Shown: positions 7,946 through 16,804, counted from the first letter of the stretch. The stretch is DNA of 64,000 bases from an uncultured bacterium (GCA_902462155.1 CABQAQ010000004.1:124001-188000), one strand, 5' to 3'. Notes: generated by a model not told the origin, from the sequence alone. A program made the numbers and translations.

Positions 7946-9256
7946 TTAAGTTTGATCTTCTTCATTATCCTCTTCACTATCTTCTTCATCAAACTCATTA
8001 TAGTCAAATTCTTCTTCCTCGTCGTTTTGTAAACTTTCATCTGATTCGGACGAATTTTCTTCTTCTATTTCATCCTCTTCTTCTATATTAAAATCATCTT
8101 CTTCTACATTAGTTCCAAAACTTTCTTCATCAAAATCCGTTTCTAAATTAATATCTCCATCATTTTCATCCATATTACCTTGAACAACAACACTATTAGC
8201 ATTATTACTATGAATAGCCTCTACCTTTACTCCATATCTGTCATTTACAATAACTAGTTCTCCTGAAGCTACAAGCCTATCTTCTACTTTTAAATCCACT
8301 TTGTTTTTATATATATCACAAAGTTCAACTACGCTACCTTCTGTAATTTGTCTAAGTAAACCTAATGGAACTTTTATATCTTCAAATTCAGCTTTGATAT
8401 CAATCTGTATACCATCCCACAAATTTTCACCAAACCCGTCTGTCATATTTTCTCCCTCTTCTTCAATATATTCTTGATCATAATCTTCTGCTTCTTCCAT
8501 TTCATCTTCATTTTCTTTTATTACAATTGATTGATCCGGATGAAGTTTAAATTTCTTTTTATAATTCTTATACTTTAGCTCCATAAACTCGATATCGCTT
8601 GAGTCAAGAACAATAATATCTCCTATATTTAAATTTTTTATATCTAAAAGAGTTGCTTTTGCTTCCCCTATAAAAAATGATGCATAATCATTACATTTTC
8701 CATATATATCAAAATCTATAGGATAAGAACTACTTTCTAAATACTCTGGTGTAATTGACTCTATTGGTAAGGATATTATAATTTTACCTATTTTACCATT
8801 CACTTTATTCTTTATCATAAAGATTAAATTATAATCTGTATTAGAATTATCCATTAATTTTATTATTGTTTTATTTTTAAAGTGTATAGAAATATTTTTA
8901 TACATATTTATTGAGAAATCAGTTAAAATTTTTGATTCTATATCTGTCATTTTTTCTAAAGTAAAATTATTTTTTACTGAACCCAAAACACTATCTAACA
9001 CTATTGATATAATTGATCTTGAAAGTCTTAAGGTTACATAAAATTCTTTTGTTATCTTCATTCTTGTAACAAAATATTCTATTCCTGAAAAAAGTTCATT
9101 TGCATCTAAACTTAATGAAACAAGAGTTGTTTCTACATCAAGATTCCAATATTGTCTGAATGATTCGGTAACTCGATCATTAAAATTAAGATAAAACCAA
9201 TTAAAAGCTTTATTTAACGAATTTTCTATGAATCTTTTTTTTGTAGCTTCCAACAT
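7946..9256 (-). CDS. FliM/FliN-type switch protein with two SpoA-like domains and acidic tail
   Basis: The 436-residue protein heads the flagellar operon. Its C-terminal SpoA domain (about 288-350: DIKVPLGLLRQITEGSVVELCD, then VEDRLVASGELVIVNDRYGVKV) is the FliN signature that forms the C-ring. A second, weaker SpoA-like region (about 190-245: ATLLDIKNLNIGDIIVLDSSDIEFMELKY) precedes it, and the N-terminal half is helical and FliM/SctQ-like. The two domains are separated by an acidic linker, and residues 350-436 are a very acidic tail rich in Glu, Asp and Asn. The two-SpoA layout is like the type III secretion protein SctQ. It may act as a combined switch/sorting-platform protein; no CheC/FliM phosphatase motif is seen. 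Confidence 0.8.
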   Translation of the reverse strand: MLEATKKRFIENSLNKAFNWFYLNFNDRVTESFRQYWNLDVETTLVSLSLDANELFSGIEYFVTRMKITKEFYVTLRLSRSIISIVLDSVLGSVKNNFTLEKMTDIESKILTDFSINMYKNISIHFKNKTIIKLMDNSNTDYNLIFMIKNKVNGKIGKIIISLPIESITPEYLESSSYPIDFDIYGKCNDYASFFIGEAKATLLDIKNLNIGDIIVLDSSDIEFMELKYKNYKKKFKLHPDQSIVIKENEDEMEEAEDYDQEYIEEEGENMTDGFGENLWDGIQIDIKAEFEDIKVPLGLLRQITEGSVVELCDIYKNKVDLKVEDRLVASGELVIVNDRYGVKVEAIHSNNANSVVVQGNMDENDGDINLETDFDEESFGTNVEEDDFNIEEEDEIEEENSSESDESLQNDEEEEFDYNEFDEEDSEEDNEEDQT

Positions 9257-9344
9257 AATTTTAACTCATAATTTTAAAATAATATTTATTTTCAATATAT
9301 TACTTTATATTAAATAATATCCCCTTTATAGCATAGTTAAATAT

Positions 9345-9373
9345 TTAATACATTACATCAACCACATGGTCAA
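9345..9373 (-). promoter_or_regulatory. Probable sigma-70 promoter of the flagellar export operon
   Basis: On the minus strand TTGACC (9368-9373), a 17-base spacer and TATTAA (9345-9350) form a good housekeeping promoter. It lies between the rnpA stop and the FliM/N-like start, leaving a leader of about 80 bases. This suggests the export operon can be read on its own rather than only by read-through from rpmH-rnpA. Confidence 0.55.
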
Positions 9374-9405
9374 CTTTTATTATTTTAATAATTATAAATA
9401 CAAAA

Positions 9406-9768
9406 TCATCTTATTTTTGATAAAATTTTGTTTAAATGATACTCTAAATCGTTTAATTTAAAATCAAAAGAATAACAATCCTTTTTGGGGATTATTATCA
9501 ATGATAAATAATTTATCTCATTTGATAAATTATTTTCTTTAATTTTTATACGTATAATTTCTCTCAGTAATCTTTTTAATCTATTACGGATTACTGCTTT
9601 TTTCGAACATTTTTTTGAAACTACAAAACCGAATCTGGTATAAGTAGATAAATCTTTTTTTTCTTTTCCTATATAAATTTTAAAAAACTTATTAGCAATA
9701 ATATTATTATTTTTATATGTCAAAGAAAAAGCACTATTTTTATTGAGTCTATATATTTTTTTTAGCAT
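9406..9768 (-). CDS. rnpA: Ribonuclease P protein component
   Basis: RnpA is the protein subunit that helps the RNase P ribozyme cut the 5' leader off tRNA precursors. The product has the family core: YRLNKNSAFSLTYKNN at the start, RFGFVVSKKCSKKAVIRNRLKRLLRE in the middle, and LIIIPKKD later. The longer frame begins at 9801, but the ATG at 9768 gives the usual MLKKIYRL start and a normal length of 120 residues, so I use it. It follows rpmH in the universal rpmH-rnpA order. The usual yidD and yidC genes are not next; flagellar genes follow instead. Confidence 0.95.
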   Translation of the reverse strand: MLKKIYRLNKNSAFSLTYKNNNIIANKFFKIYIGKEKKDLSTYTRFGFVVSKKCSKKAVIRNRLKRLLREIIRIKIKENNLSNEINYLSLIIIPKKDCYSFDFKLNDLEYHLNKILSKIR

Positions 9769-9841
9769 AAAACATAAAAAAGACGACAAAAGTAAAACCA
9801 CTTAGTGTCGTCATATAAATAAATTTAATTAAAACTAATTA

Positions 9842-9994
9842 CTAAGCACGTTTTTTAGCTGTAATAGCTAATTTATGTCTACCTTTAGCTCTTCTACGAT
9901 TAAGTACTTCTTGTCCACCAGGGGTTGACATACGAGCACGAAATCCGCTTACTTTTTGTCTTTTACGTTTTGTTCCTTCTAAAGTTCGTCTCAT
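9842..9994 (-). CDS. rpmH: 50S ribosomal protein L34
   Basis: Reading the minus strand from the ATG at 9994 gives a 50-residue basic protein, MRRTLEGTKRKRQKVSGFRA followed by RMSTPGGQEVLNRRRAKGRH and KLAITAKKRA. This is the complete L34, with the F-x-R-M-x-T-x-G-G motif and the Arg-rich core. AAAGGAG lies upstream of the start. A promoter at 10038-10066 precedes it, and rnpA follows on the same strand. L34 is a structural protein of the large ribosomal subunit. Confidence 0.97.
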   Translation of the reverse strand: MRRTLEGTKRKRQKVSGFRARMSTPGGQEVLNRRRAKGRHKLAITAKKRA

Positions 9995-10037
9995 TTTTAT
10001 CTCCTTTTTTTTATTTTCTTTATTATTAATTAATTTT

Positions 10038-10066
10038 ATGATAAATTATACATAAAATTAAGTCAA
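10038..10066 (-). promoter_or_regulatory. Probable rpmH promoter
   Basis: On the minus strand TTGACT (10061-10066), a 17-base spacer and TATCAT (10038-10043) form a good housekeeping promoter about 45 bases before the rpmH start. It lies in the region shared with the divergent proC gene. Confidence 0.6.
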
Positions 10067-10103
10067 TGTTTAAAAGAAAATAAATAAGGTAAGGTATAAA
10101 ACT

Positions 10104-10907
10104 ATGGAAAAAAATTTAGGTTTTATTGGGGCAGGAAAAATGGCTCAAGCCATCATGAACGGTATTTCTAATTCTAAAATTGTAGACAACTTCTCATTTA
10201 GTGAAAAAAATATTGAAATTGGAAATCAAATAGCTGAAAAATTTAATGCGAATTTTATAAAATCAAATGCTCAACTGGTAAAAGAATCTGATATTATAGT
10301 TTTATGTACAAAACCTTTTGTTGTTGAATCTGTTCTAAAAGAAATTTCACCATTTATTGATTCTAATAAATTAATAATATCTATAGCTGCAGGTATTACT
10401 TCTAAATTTATTCAAAATACTTTAAATAAAAAAGTAAAAGTTATACGTGTAATGCCAAATACTCCTGCTTTGGTTAACGAGGGAATAAGTGCCATTTGTA
10501 AAGGTGAATATGCTGATGATTTTGATTTTGAGTTTGCAAAAAATTTATTATCTTCTGTTGGTAAAGTAATAGAAGCAACAGAAGACAAAATCGATGCTAT
10601 TACTGCATTATCTGGCTCAGGTCCGGCTTTTTATTATTATATTATTGATCAATTGGCACAAGCTGGTGTTTCTTTAGGCTTAGATTACGATACTGCTTTA
10701 GTATTAAGTGCTCAAACAGCTTTAGGTTCTTCTAAAATGATTTTTGACTCTAATGAAAATATTCAAAAACTTATTAAAAACGTTTCTACTCCCGGCGGAT
10801 GTACTGAAGTTGGAAATAATATATTATTAGATAGTAATATTTCTGATATTTTAAAGGAAACTATACTCAAAACTGCTAAAAAAGCTTCTGAACTCGGTAA
10901 TTCGTAA
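10104..10907 (+). CDS. proC: Pyrroline-5-carboxylate reductase
   Basis: ProC reduces 1-pyrroline-5-carboxylate to proline with NAD(P)H, the last step of proline synthesis. The 267-residue protein starts with a Rossmann motif (LGFIGAGKMAQAIMNGI), has VRVMPNTPALVNEGISAI in the middle, and the substrate-binding helices with ALSGSGPAFYYYIID and STPGGCT. Length and motif order match the family. The AAGGTAAGG stretch upstream serves as ribosome binding site. It is divergent from rpmH and convergent with the calpain-like gene; no other proline gene is in the window. Confidence 0.96.
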   Translation: MEKNLGFIGAGKMAQAIMNGISNSKIVDNFSFSEKNIEIGNQIAEKFNANFIKSNAQLVKESDIIVLCTKPFVVESVLKEISPFIDSNKLIISIAAGITSKFIQNTLNKKVKVIRVMPNTPALVNEGISAICKGEYADDFDFEFAKNLLSSVGKVIEATEDKIDAITALSGSGPAFYYYIIDQLAQAGVSLGLDYDTALVLSAQTALGSSKMIFDSNENIQKLIKNVSTPGGCTEVGNNILLDSNISDILKETILKTAKKASELGNS

Positions 10908-10989
10908 TATTAATATTTGTATATATTTAGACTATAATTTATATAATAATAGAAAAATTCAATGTATTGACTTATAACCTGATAACATA

Positions 10990-13900
10990 CTAATTAATTA
11001 TTCGGTCATACATTAAAGTATTAAATATTTCAAGAGCAGCTAATTGTACTGTATTTATTTTTCTATTATCCCAAGGATTAATCCATTGTATATCTCCATC
11101 TACCATACCAGATACTTCTAAAGCATGCATAGCTATCAAGTTATTTAAATTATTGTACTGAGACTGTTTATATACTAGTTCTATACCACCAAGTGAATTT
11201 GAAAATCGGTTATAACCTAGAGTACTAAAACTAAAATCCTCCCTTTGCATCGATATTGATTTTATATCAGTAAAATCTCTCATTACATAGGAATTTGGTA
11301 TAGTCATAGATTTTTTATCTTCCACCAATGTATTAATAACATCTGCTACCATACCTCCATTTAAAAAGTTTTCTGATAAAATGTTACTGTTTTCATTAAA
11401 GCTCACTAAGGCATTATTTATTGTACAATACCTATTAACAAGATATTCTATAAACTTGCCTTCATTTGGATTCGCAAAAGCTATTTCATGATCATTAACA
11501 TATTGAGTCATTCGACGACCTAAATAATAAGAAAGTTTCTTTCTGTCTATACTGTCTTTTTGTATTTTATCAAAAGATTTACTTTTTAACTTTTTCATAA
11601 TTCTTTTAAAAGTATTATTAATATCTTCTACAGTTTTTATGTCATAATTTCCTGAATTAATTTCTTGTACTAAGTTTTTAAATGTTTGTATTTCTTTGAT
11701 ATTTTTTAAATTATTCGGCATTAAGTCTAATTCGTTAGCAATATCATTCATTCTTTTTATAGTATAAATTTCTTCCATTAAGTTCACAATAGGACTATCA
11801 GCCTTTGTTTGTTTTTCCTGTGATAGTACACCTTTAGTTAATATTTTTCCATTTTTATCTCTAGCGATAGGTACAGACAAAGACTCACCATTTTCTAACT
11901 TAATATTAAATTGTAATTTTGTTTTTCCTGTTTCATTTCCACCTTCATCCACTTCAGGAACTTCTTCAAAATTATTCAAAAATTTTATCATCATCTCTTC
12001 ATCATCCATAATGGAATCTAATGCTGAAAGTAAATAACAATCACCATAATTTTTTTGCTCAAAAGCCAAATTTAAACAACCTTTTTCATCTGTTGTAAAT
12101 AAATTTTCCATTGTATCTTGAGAAATATTAAGTTTAAAACCATCCGGATATGAAGGAGTAACCAACTTAGCTTTACCATCTGCTTCAGAGGCAGCAAGTG
12201 AATATTCTGTAAATACTCTTCCTTTCTCTTCTAGGTTATCTTTATTTTCAAATCGTTCTATCCACTTATATTGTGGTTCTAAGGATTTGTAATATTGTTC
12301 TATAATACCACATAAATCCTTAATAATTTCTTTGTTAACTATATCGTCAATATTATCTAAATTTGGATTTTTTAATTGGATAGATTTTTTCATTTCATCT
12401 CCATTTAGATGACTTTTAATAAAGTCTATTTGACTTTGTATACTCTTAACCTGATCCCGATCATTATTTGCTTTAGCCTGTTCTATTTTTTGCTGTGCTT
12501 GCTGTATTGTTTTTTGAAAATATTCTGTTAATATTTTCAAATTGTAACTGGTATTGTTAGAAGATTTTACATTGTTCAATAGATTTTTTGCTTCATTATA
12601 TTCATCATAGATTTTTCGTATATTTGTATCCAATCTTGTTATATATTCCTCTTGATTAGCTAATTTAGTATACTCCATAAGATTCTTTTGTTGAATCAAT
12701 ATTTTTATTTCTTTGTTTAATTTTCCAACTTCAGCTCTTAATTTTTTTATCTCGTCACCAATATTTATTTGACCTATATTGACATTAATCTCATCAAGCC
12801 TATCTTCTAATCTGTTTAATTCTTGGATAATCTGTTCTCTTTTTTGGGAATCTTGTTCGTTTTCTAACTCAACTTGTTTTTGTTTTTGTTCATTTTTTAA
12901 ATTATTTATTTTGGTTTGAATATCAATTCTACTAATTAGTTCTATCTTTTTATTCATCAAGTCGTTTTGTTTTTTTATTATGTTATAACGAATAACGTTA
13001 GCTCTATCTGCAAGAGACTGCTTTATAAGCTTATTTTCAGCTCTTAATAGGTTACAAACAATATTCATTATACTCACATTATTGTTTTGTTCTTGCGCAT
13101 TATTAGCTGCTAATTTAGCCTTTAATTCTTGTATTCCTCTAGAAAACTCTCCCTTATTATCTTCAAGATTAAGATTGCACCAATAGTTTATTTTGTTAAT
13201 TATGTTTTCTTGAAAATAAAGATTATTAATATCATTTATGGCACTATTAAACTTAGCCTGTTGTATTTGATAATTTTCATTATTATCAAGTTTAGTTCGT
13301 GCTTCCTCTGTTTTTTTATGCAGTTCGCCGTACTTTTTTAAACAGTCCATATATTTTTTATAATCTGGAATATTGTATAGATCAGCCTGAATTTTATTTA
13401 TTTCAGTATTCTTATCTTTTTTCACATTCTTAATATCATTTAATGTACCATCTATATTATCAGAAGACAGGCCATTTATAATAGCAGTTATTTGTTGAAA
13501 TTCATAACTTGTCTCAAATTTTATTCTACGTTTTAAATATTTATTATTATTTACATCTTTCATATTTTGTTCTGTATATACAAGCTCGCTACCTTTAGCA
13601 AACATATATTCTTTTGCAGCCTCAGGCTGCCAGATAAAACACGGCGATAATGCTAGCTCAGTTTGAGCCAGCAAAAGATCTTTTATATTTGATGTTTCAT
13701 CTTTAATCTTATTTAAATTTTGAGATAAGTTATTTTGTATAGCAATAAGTTTATCCAGTTGAGCCTTTTTTAGCTGTAATGCATTTTTATCAAAAATAGT
13801 ATTTCCTGTTCTAAATTTATTACAATCTTCTTGCATTCTTGATATTGCTTTTTTTAATTTTGTAATATAAGGCTCTACCAATTTTAAAATTTCATTAGCA

Positions 13901-14214
13901 TTATTTCTAATGTCTTTTTGAGTTTTTGAATTAAAGCATAGCTCATTTGAATTAACTTTATTTAAAAAGTTTAATACGTTTTTTTGGTAACTATTCAGAT
14001 ATTCTTTTCTATCAAGCAATTGTTTTTTTTCATCATCAAGCCTACCATACTCTTCATCATTTAGTGTATTTGAATTTCTAAATAATTCAATGTTATTTTG
14101 AATTTGATCTCCACCGACATTTTGTCGTTGATCCATAACATCTGGTCTACTCATACAAGAATTTAATTTTATTTTTCTAATCGCAGAAGAAAAAAAAGAT
14201 ATTATTGCTGACAT
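10990..14214 (-). CDS. Large coiled-coil protein with C-terminal calpain-like (C2) cysteine protease domain
   Basis: The 1074-residue product falls into two parts. Residues 40-690 are almost entirely Lys/Glu/Gln/Asn-rich helix and coiled coil. The last 380 residues carry calpain-like signatures: NYGDCYLLSALDSI (Cys726) matching the calpain GDCWLL motif, MHALEVSGM (His1030) and WINPWDNRK (Asn1046), in the Cys-His-Asn order of family C2. The Cys-to-His distance of about 300 is longer than in animal calpains, so an insertion is likely. There is no classical signal peptide, only a short hydrophobic N-terminus (SAIISFFSSAIRKIKL). A sigma-28-like element sits upstream. It stands alone between proC and thiG. 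Protease activity is inferred from motifs only; secretion or a cytoskeletal role are open alternatives. Confidence 0.72.
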   Translation of the reverse strand: MSAIISFFSSAIRKIKLNSCMSRPDVMDQRQNVGGDQIQNNIELFRNSNTLNDEEYGRLDDEKKQLLDRKEYLNSYQKNVLNFLNKVNSNELCFNSKTQKDIRNNANEILKLVEPYITKLKKAISRMQEDCNKFRTGNTIFDKNALQLKKAQLDKLIAIQNNLSQNLNKIKDETSNIKDLLLAQTELALSPCFIWQPEAAKEYMFAKGSELVYTEQNMKDVNNNKYLKRRIKFETSYEFQQITAIINGLSSDNIDGTLNDIKNVKKDKNTEINKIQADLYNIPDYKKYMDCLKKYGELHKKTEEARTKLDNNENYQIQQAKFNSAINDINNLYFQENIINKINYWCNLNLEDNKGEFSRGIQELKAKLAANNAQEQNNNVSIMNIVCNLLRAENKLIKQSLADRANVIRYNIIKKQNDLMNKKIELISRIDIQTKINNLKNEQKQKQVELENEQDSQKREQIIQELNRLEDRLDEINVNIGQINIGDEIKKLRAEVGKLNKEIKILIQQKNLMEYTKLANQEEYITRLDTNIRKIYDEYNEAKNLLNNVKSSNNTSYNLKILTEYFQKTIQQAQQKIEQAKANNDRDQVKSIQSQIDFIKSHLNGDEMKKSIQLKNPNLDNIDDIVNKEIIKDLCGIIEQYYKSLEPQYKWIERFENKDNLEEKGRVFTEYSLAASEADGKAKLVTPSYPDGFKLNISQDTMENLFTTDEKGCLNLAFEQKNYGDCYLLSALDSIMDDEEMMIKFLNNFEEVPEVDEGGNETGKTKLQFNIKLENGESLSVPIARDKNGKILTKGVLSQEKQTKADSPIVNLMEEIYTIKRMNDIANELDLMPNNLKNIKEIQTFKNLVQEINSGNYDIKTVEDINNTFKRIMKKLKSKSFDKIQKDSIDRKKLSYYLGRRMTQYVNDHEIAFANPNEGKFIEYLVNRYCTINNALVSFNENSNILSENFLNGGMVADVINTLVEDKKSMTIPNSYVMRDFTDIKSISMQREDFSFSTLGYNRFSNSLGGIELVYKQSQYNNLNNLIAMHALEVSGMVDGDIQWINPWDNRKINTVQLAALEIFNTLMYDRIIN

Positions 14215-14253
14215 ATATATCCTTTATATTTAGTTATTTTATATCATTATATA

Positions 14254-14280
14254 TTAACGATATATTAGCTTATAACTTTA
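14254..14280 (-). promoter_or_regulatory. Sigma-28-like promoter upstream of the calpain-like gene
   Basis: On the minus strand TAAAGTTA (14273-14280), 11 bases and ATCGTTAA (14254-14261) resemble the flagellar sigma-28 consensus TAAAGTTT-N11-GCCGATAA. The -10 part matches at five of eight positions. It ends 39 bases before the ATG. A near copy lies upstream of the gene at 44138. The match is seen; use by a flagellar sigma factor is inferred. Confidence 0.4.
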
Positions 14281-14386
14281 ATAATAATAGAAAAAATTAT
14301 ATATATTATTTTACAAAAATTTACATATAGTGATTTTATTAATAAAATAAAATTCTAATTTAAAAAAAATAAATACAAAGAATAAA

Positions 14387-14422
14387 AAGAGGAATTATTT
14401 ATAATTATAAATAATTCCTCTT
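14387..14422 (-). terminator. Hairpin terminator after thiG
   Basis: A 16-bp perfect stem (14387-14402 with 14407-14422, loop AATT) stands 24 bases after the thiG stop. In the minus-strand direction it is followed by TTTATTCTTTG. It is AT-rich apart from the CCTCTT foot. Confidence 0.7.
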
Positions 14423-14446
14423 ACTAAGAAATAAAGCTATTATATA

Positions 14447-15214
14447 TTATTTACCAATTTGTCCATTTAAAGGAGAAGAGGCTTGAGCATAAGATTTAAT
14501 AGGTATTCTACCTGATTCAAAAGCAAACCTTCCAGCTTGAACACCTAATTTAAAAGCTTGGGCCATTTTAATAGGATCCTTTGCTTGGGCAATAGCAGTA
14601 TTGACCATACAAGAATCAGCACCAAGTTCCATAACACAAGAGGCATCAGAAGGTACACCTAAACCTGCATCAATAACTACCGGAACATTTGATTGTTCAA
14701 TTATAATTTTAATATTTTCTAATGTTTTAACACCAAATCCACTACCTATAGGTGAAGCAAGTGGCATAACTGTAGCACAACCTATTTCTTCTAAGCGTTT
14801 AGCAAGTACCGGATCAGCATTAATATATGGTAAAACAACAAAACCTTCATCTATTAATATTTTAGCAGCTTCAAAAGTAGCTATAGGATCCGGCAATAAA
14901 TATTTTGGTTCTGAAATAATTTCTAATTTTATCCAATTATTTATACCCATAGCACGAGCTAAGCGTGCTGTACGTAAAGCTTCTTCTACAGTTGCACATC
15001 CTGCTGTATTTGGTAATATCCAATATTTATCTGTATCTATATTATCCATTAATCCAACATGTCCATTAGCTTTCATATCAACTCGTCTTATAGCAACAGT
15101 TACAATCTGAGCACCTGATGCCTTATGAGCTTCTTTCATTACCTCAAAATCAGAAAATTTTCCAGTGCCTACAATTAATCTGGACTCAAAAACTTTATTA
15201 GCAATTTTTAACAT
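14447..15214 (-). CDS. thiG: Thiazole synthase
   Basis: ThiG makes the thiazole phosphate ring of thiamine from deoxyxylulose 5-phosphate, dehydroglycine and ThiS thiocarboxylate, using a Schiff-base lysine. The 255-residue protein has SRLIVGTGKF at the start, VTVAIRRVDM, WILPNTAGC, KLEIISEPKYLLPD, and the phosphate-binding tail PVVIDAGLGVPSDAS and VNTAIAQAKDP. The longer frame from a TTG at 15235 would place the AAAGGAG site inside the gene, so I start at the ATG at 15214. thiS, thiH/thiO and thiC are not adjacent. It is divergent from gcvPB with only 43 bases between the starts. Confidence 0.95.
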   Translation of the reverse strand: MLKIANKVFESRLIVGTGKFSDFEVMKEAHKASGAQIVTVAIRRVDMKANGHVGLMDNIDTDKYWILPNTAGCATVEEALRTARLARAMGINNWIKLEIISEPKYLLPDPIATFEAAKILIDEGFVVLPYINADPVLAKRLEEIGCATVMPLASPIGSGFGVKTLENIKIIIEQSNVPVVIDAGLGVPSDASCVMELGADSCMVNTAIAQAKDPIKMAQAFKLGVQAGRFAFESGRIPIKSYAQASSPLNGQIGK

Positions 15215-15240
15215 TTTAATTATTTCTCCTTTCAAGTTTT

Positions 15241-15257
15241 TGTTATATAATTATTTT
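15241..15257 (+). promoter_or_regulatory. Extended -10 promoter giving a leaderless gcvPB message
   Basis: TGTTATATAAT (15241-15251) contains an extended -10 element (TG-N-TATATA) and an overlapping TATAAT at 15246-15251. The box ends 6 bases before the gcvPB ATG at 15258 and no ribosome binding site lies between. The likely start point is therefore at the start codon itself. No good -35 box is visible. Confidence 0.45.
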
Positions 15258-16688
15258 ATGACAAAAATTATACTTGAAAAATCAAATAAAGACCAAAAAG
15301 GCATTACTTTATGTGATAGTGTTAATTTAGAATATGGTATTGATTCTGCTTTTTTAAGAGAAAAATCACCTGTTTTACCCGAAATAACCGAATTAGAAGT
15401 AATGCGACATTTTAAAGAATTAAGTGATAAAAATTTTTGTATAGAAAGTGGTCTTTATCCTCTTGGTTCTTGCACTATGAAATATAATCCTAAAATAAGT
15501 GAAGTGTTAAATAATTTAAAAGAATTTAGTAATCTTCACCCTTTAGTTGATGATAAATTTGCTCAAGGTTCGCTTGAAATTATGTTTAATTTACAAAATC
15601 AATTAAAAGAGATTACCGGAATGGACCATTTCACTTTAGAACCATCTGCCGGTGCACACGGTGAACTATGCGGAATGATGATTGTAAAAAAATATTTCGA
15701 AGTTACAAATCAAAAAGAGCGTAGAAAAGTAATAGTACCTGATTCGGCTCATGGAACAAATCCGGCTTCTGCAGCTATGTGTAATTTCGAAATTATTCAA
15801 GTTAAATCTAATGAAAAAGGACAAGTAGATCTTAATGATTTAGACTCGTTACTTGATAATACTGTTGCAGCTATTATGATGACAAATCCTAATACTTTAG
15901 GAATCTTTGAAGAAAATATTGATAAAATAGCGAAAAAAGCACACGAAGTCGGTGCTTTAATGTATTATGACGGAGCAAATTTTAATGCCATTATGGGGCA
16001 AACTAATCCTAAAATTATGGGATTTGATATTGTTCATCTTAATTTGCATAAAACTTTTGCAACACCTCACGGAGGTGGCGGACCAGGTTCTGGACCTGTT
16101 GGAGTCGTTGATAAATTGAAAGATTTTTTACCTGTTCCTATTATTAAATTTAATGGAACTTCTTATTATAGAGATTATAATCTCCCTTGTTCTATAGGTA
16201 AAGTAAAATCTTTTTTTGGTAATTTTTCTGTACTTTTAAAAGCTTATATTTATATTTTAATGATGGGAAAAAATCTTAAAAGAGTTTCTGAAGATGCGGT
16301 TTTAAATGCAAATTATATCAAATCTGCTCTTAAACCTTATTATTTATTACCTTATGATGTGGATTCTTTACACGAATTTGTTCTATCAGGGGATATACAA
16401 AAAAGTTATGGTGTTAATACTTTTAAAATTGCAAAAAAACTTATTGATATGAAATTTCATCCGCCTACTATATATTTCCCTTTAATCGTTCACGAAGCCA
16501 TTATGATTGAACCTACTGAAACAGAAACAAAACAACGACTTGATGAGTTTATAGAGGCTATGATTAATATTTCTGTAAAAGCTAAAGATTCAATAGATGA
16601 ATTCTGTAATATCCCAGTTAATGCACCTGTAAAACTTGTAGATGAAACTTATGCGGCAAGACATCTTGATTTAAAATTTAAAAATTAA
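15258..16688 (+). CDS. gcvPB: Glycine dehydrogenase (decarboxylating) subunit 2
   Basis: GcvPB carries the pyridoxal-phosphate site of the two-subunit P-protein of the glycine cleavage system. The 476-residue product has RHFKELSDKNFCIESGLYPLGSCTMKYNP, SAGAHGELCGMMI, DSAHGTNPASAAM and the cofactor-lysine segment HLNLHKTFATPHGGGGPGSGP. The long frame begins at 15165 but that part has no family match and overlaps thiG; the ATG at 15258 starts MTKIILEKS as expected. gcvPA, gcvT and gcvH are not in the window, so the partner subunits must be encoded elsewhere. There is no ribosome binding site; see the promoter entry. Confidence 0.95.
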   Translation: MTKIILEKSNKDQKGITLCDSVNLEYGIDSAFLREKSPVLPEITELEVMRHFKELSDKNFCIESGLYPLGSCTMKYNPKISEVLNNLKEFSNLHPLVDDKFAQGSLEIMFNLQNQLKEITGMDHFTLEPSAGAHGELCGMMIVKKYFEVTNQKERRKVIVPDSAHGTNPASAAMCNFEIIQVKSNEKGQVDLNDLDSLLDNTVAAIMMTNPNTLGIFEENIDKIAKKAHEVGALMYYDGANFNAIMGQTNPKIMGFDIVHLNLHKTFATPHGGGGPGSGPVGVVDKLKDFLPVPIIKFNGTSYYRDYNLPCSIGKVKSFFGNFSVLLKAYIYILMMGKNLKRVSEDAVLNANYIKSALKPYYLLPYDVDSLHEFVLSGDIQKSYGVNTFKIAKKLIDMKFHPPTIYFPLIVHEAIMIEPTETETKQRLDEFIEAMINISVKAKDSIDEFCNIPVNAPVKLVDETYAARHLDLKFKN

Positions 16689-16741
16689 TTTTATACATAA
16701 TATAATTCAATTTTATTATTATTTATTTTTTGTAAAAAAAT

Positions 16742-16764
16742 GCACAATTATAAAATAATTGTGC
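16742..16764 (-). terminator. Hairpin terminator between gcvPB and the regulator
   Basis: GCACAATTAT (16742-16751) and its complement (16755-16764) form a 10-bp stem with an AAA loop. Read on the minus strand it is followed by ATTTTTTTAC, so it fits best as the end of the regulator transcript. It could also slow transcripts from gcvPB. Confidence 0.65.
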
Positions 16765-16804
16765 TTTAGCTATAAAATGGGGGATAAAACTTTTTTATCA
16801 TTAA

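Noticed and set aside
15165..15257. Longer N-terminus of gcvPB
   Set aside because: The extra 31 residues match nothing in the family and overlap thiG; the ATG at 15258 fits.
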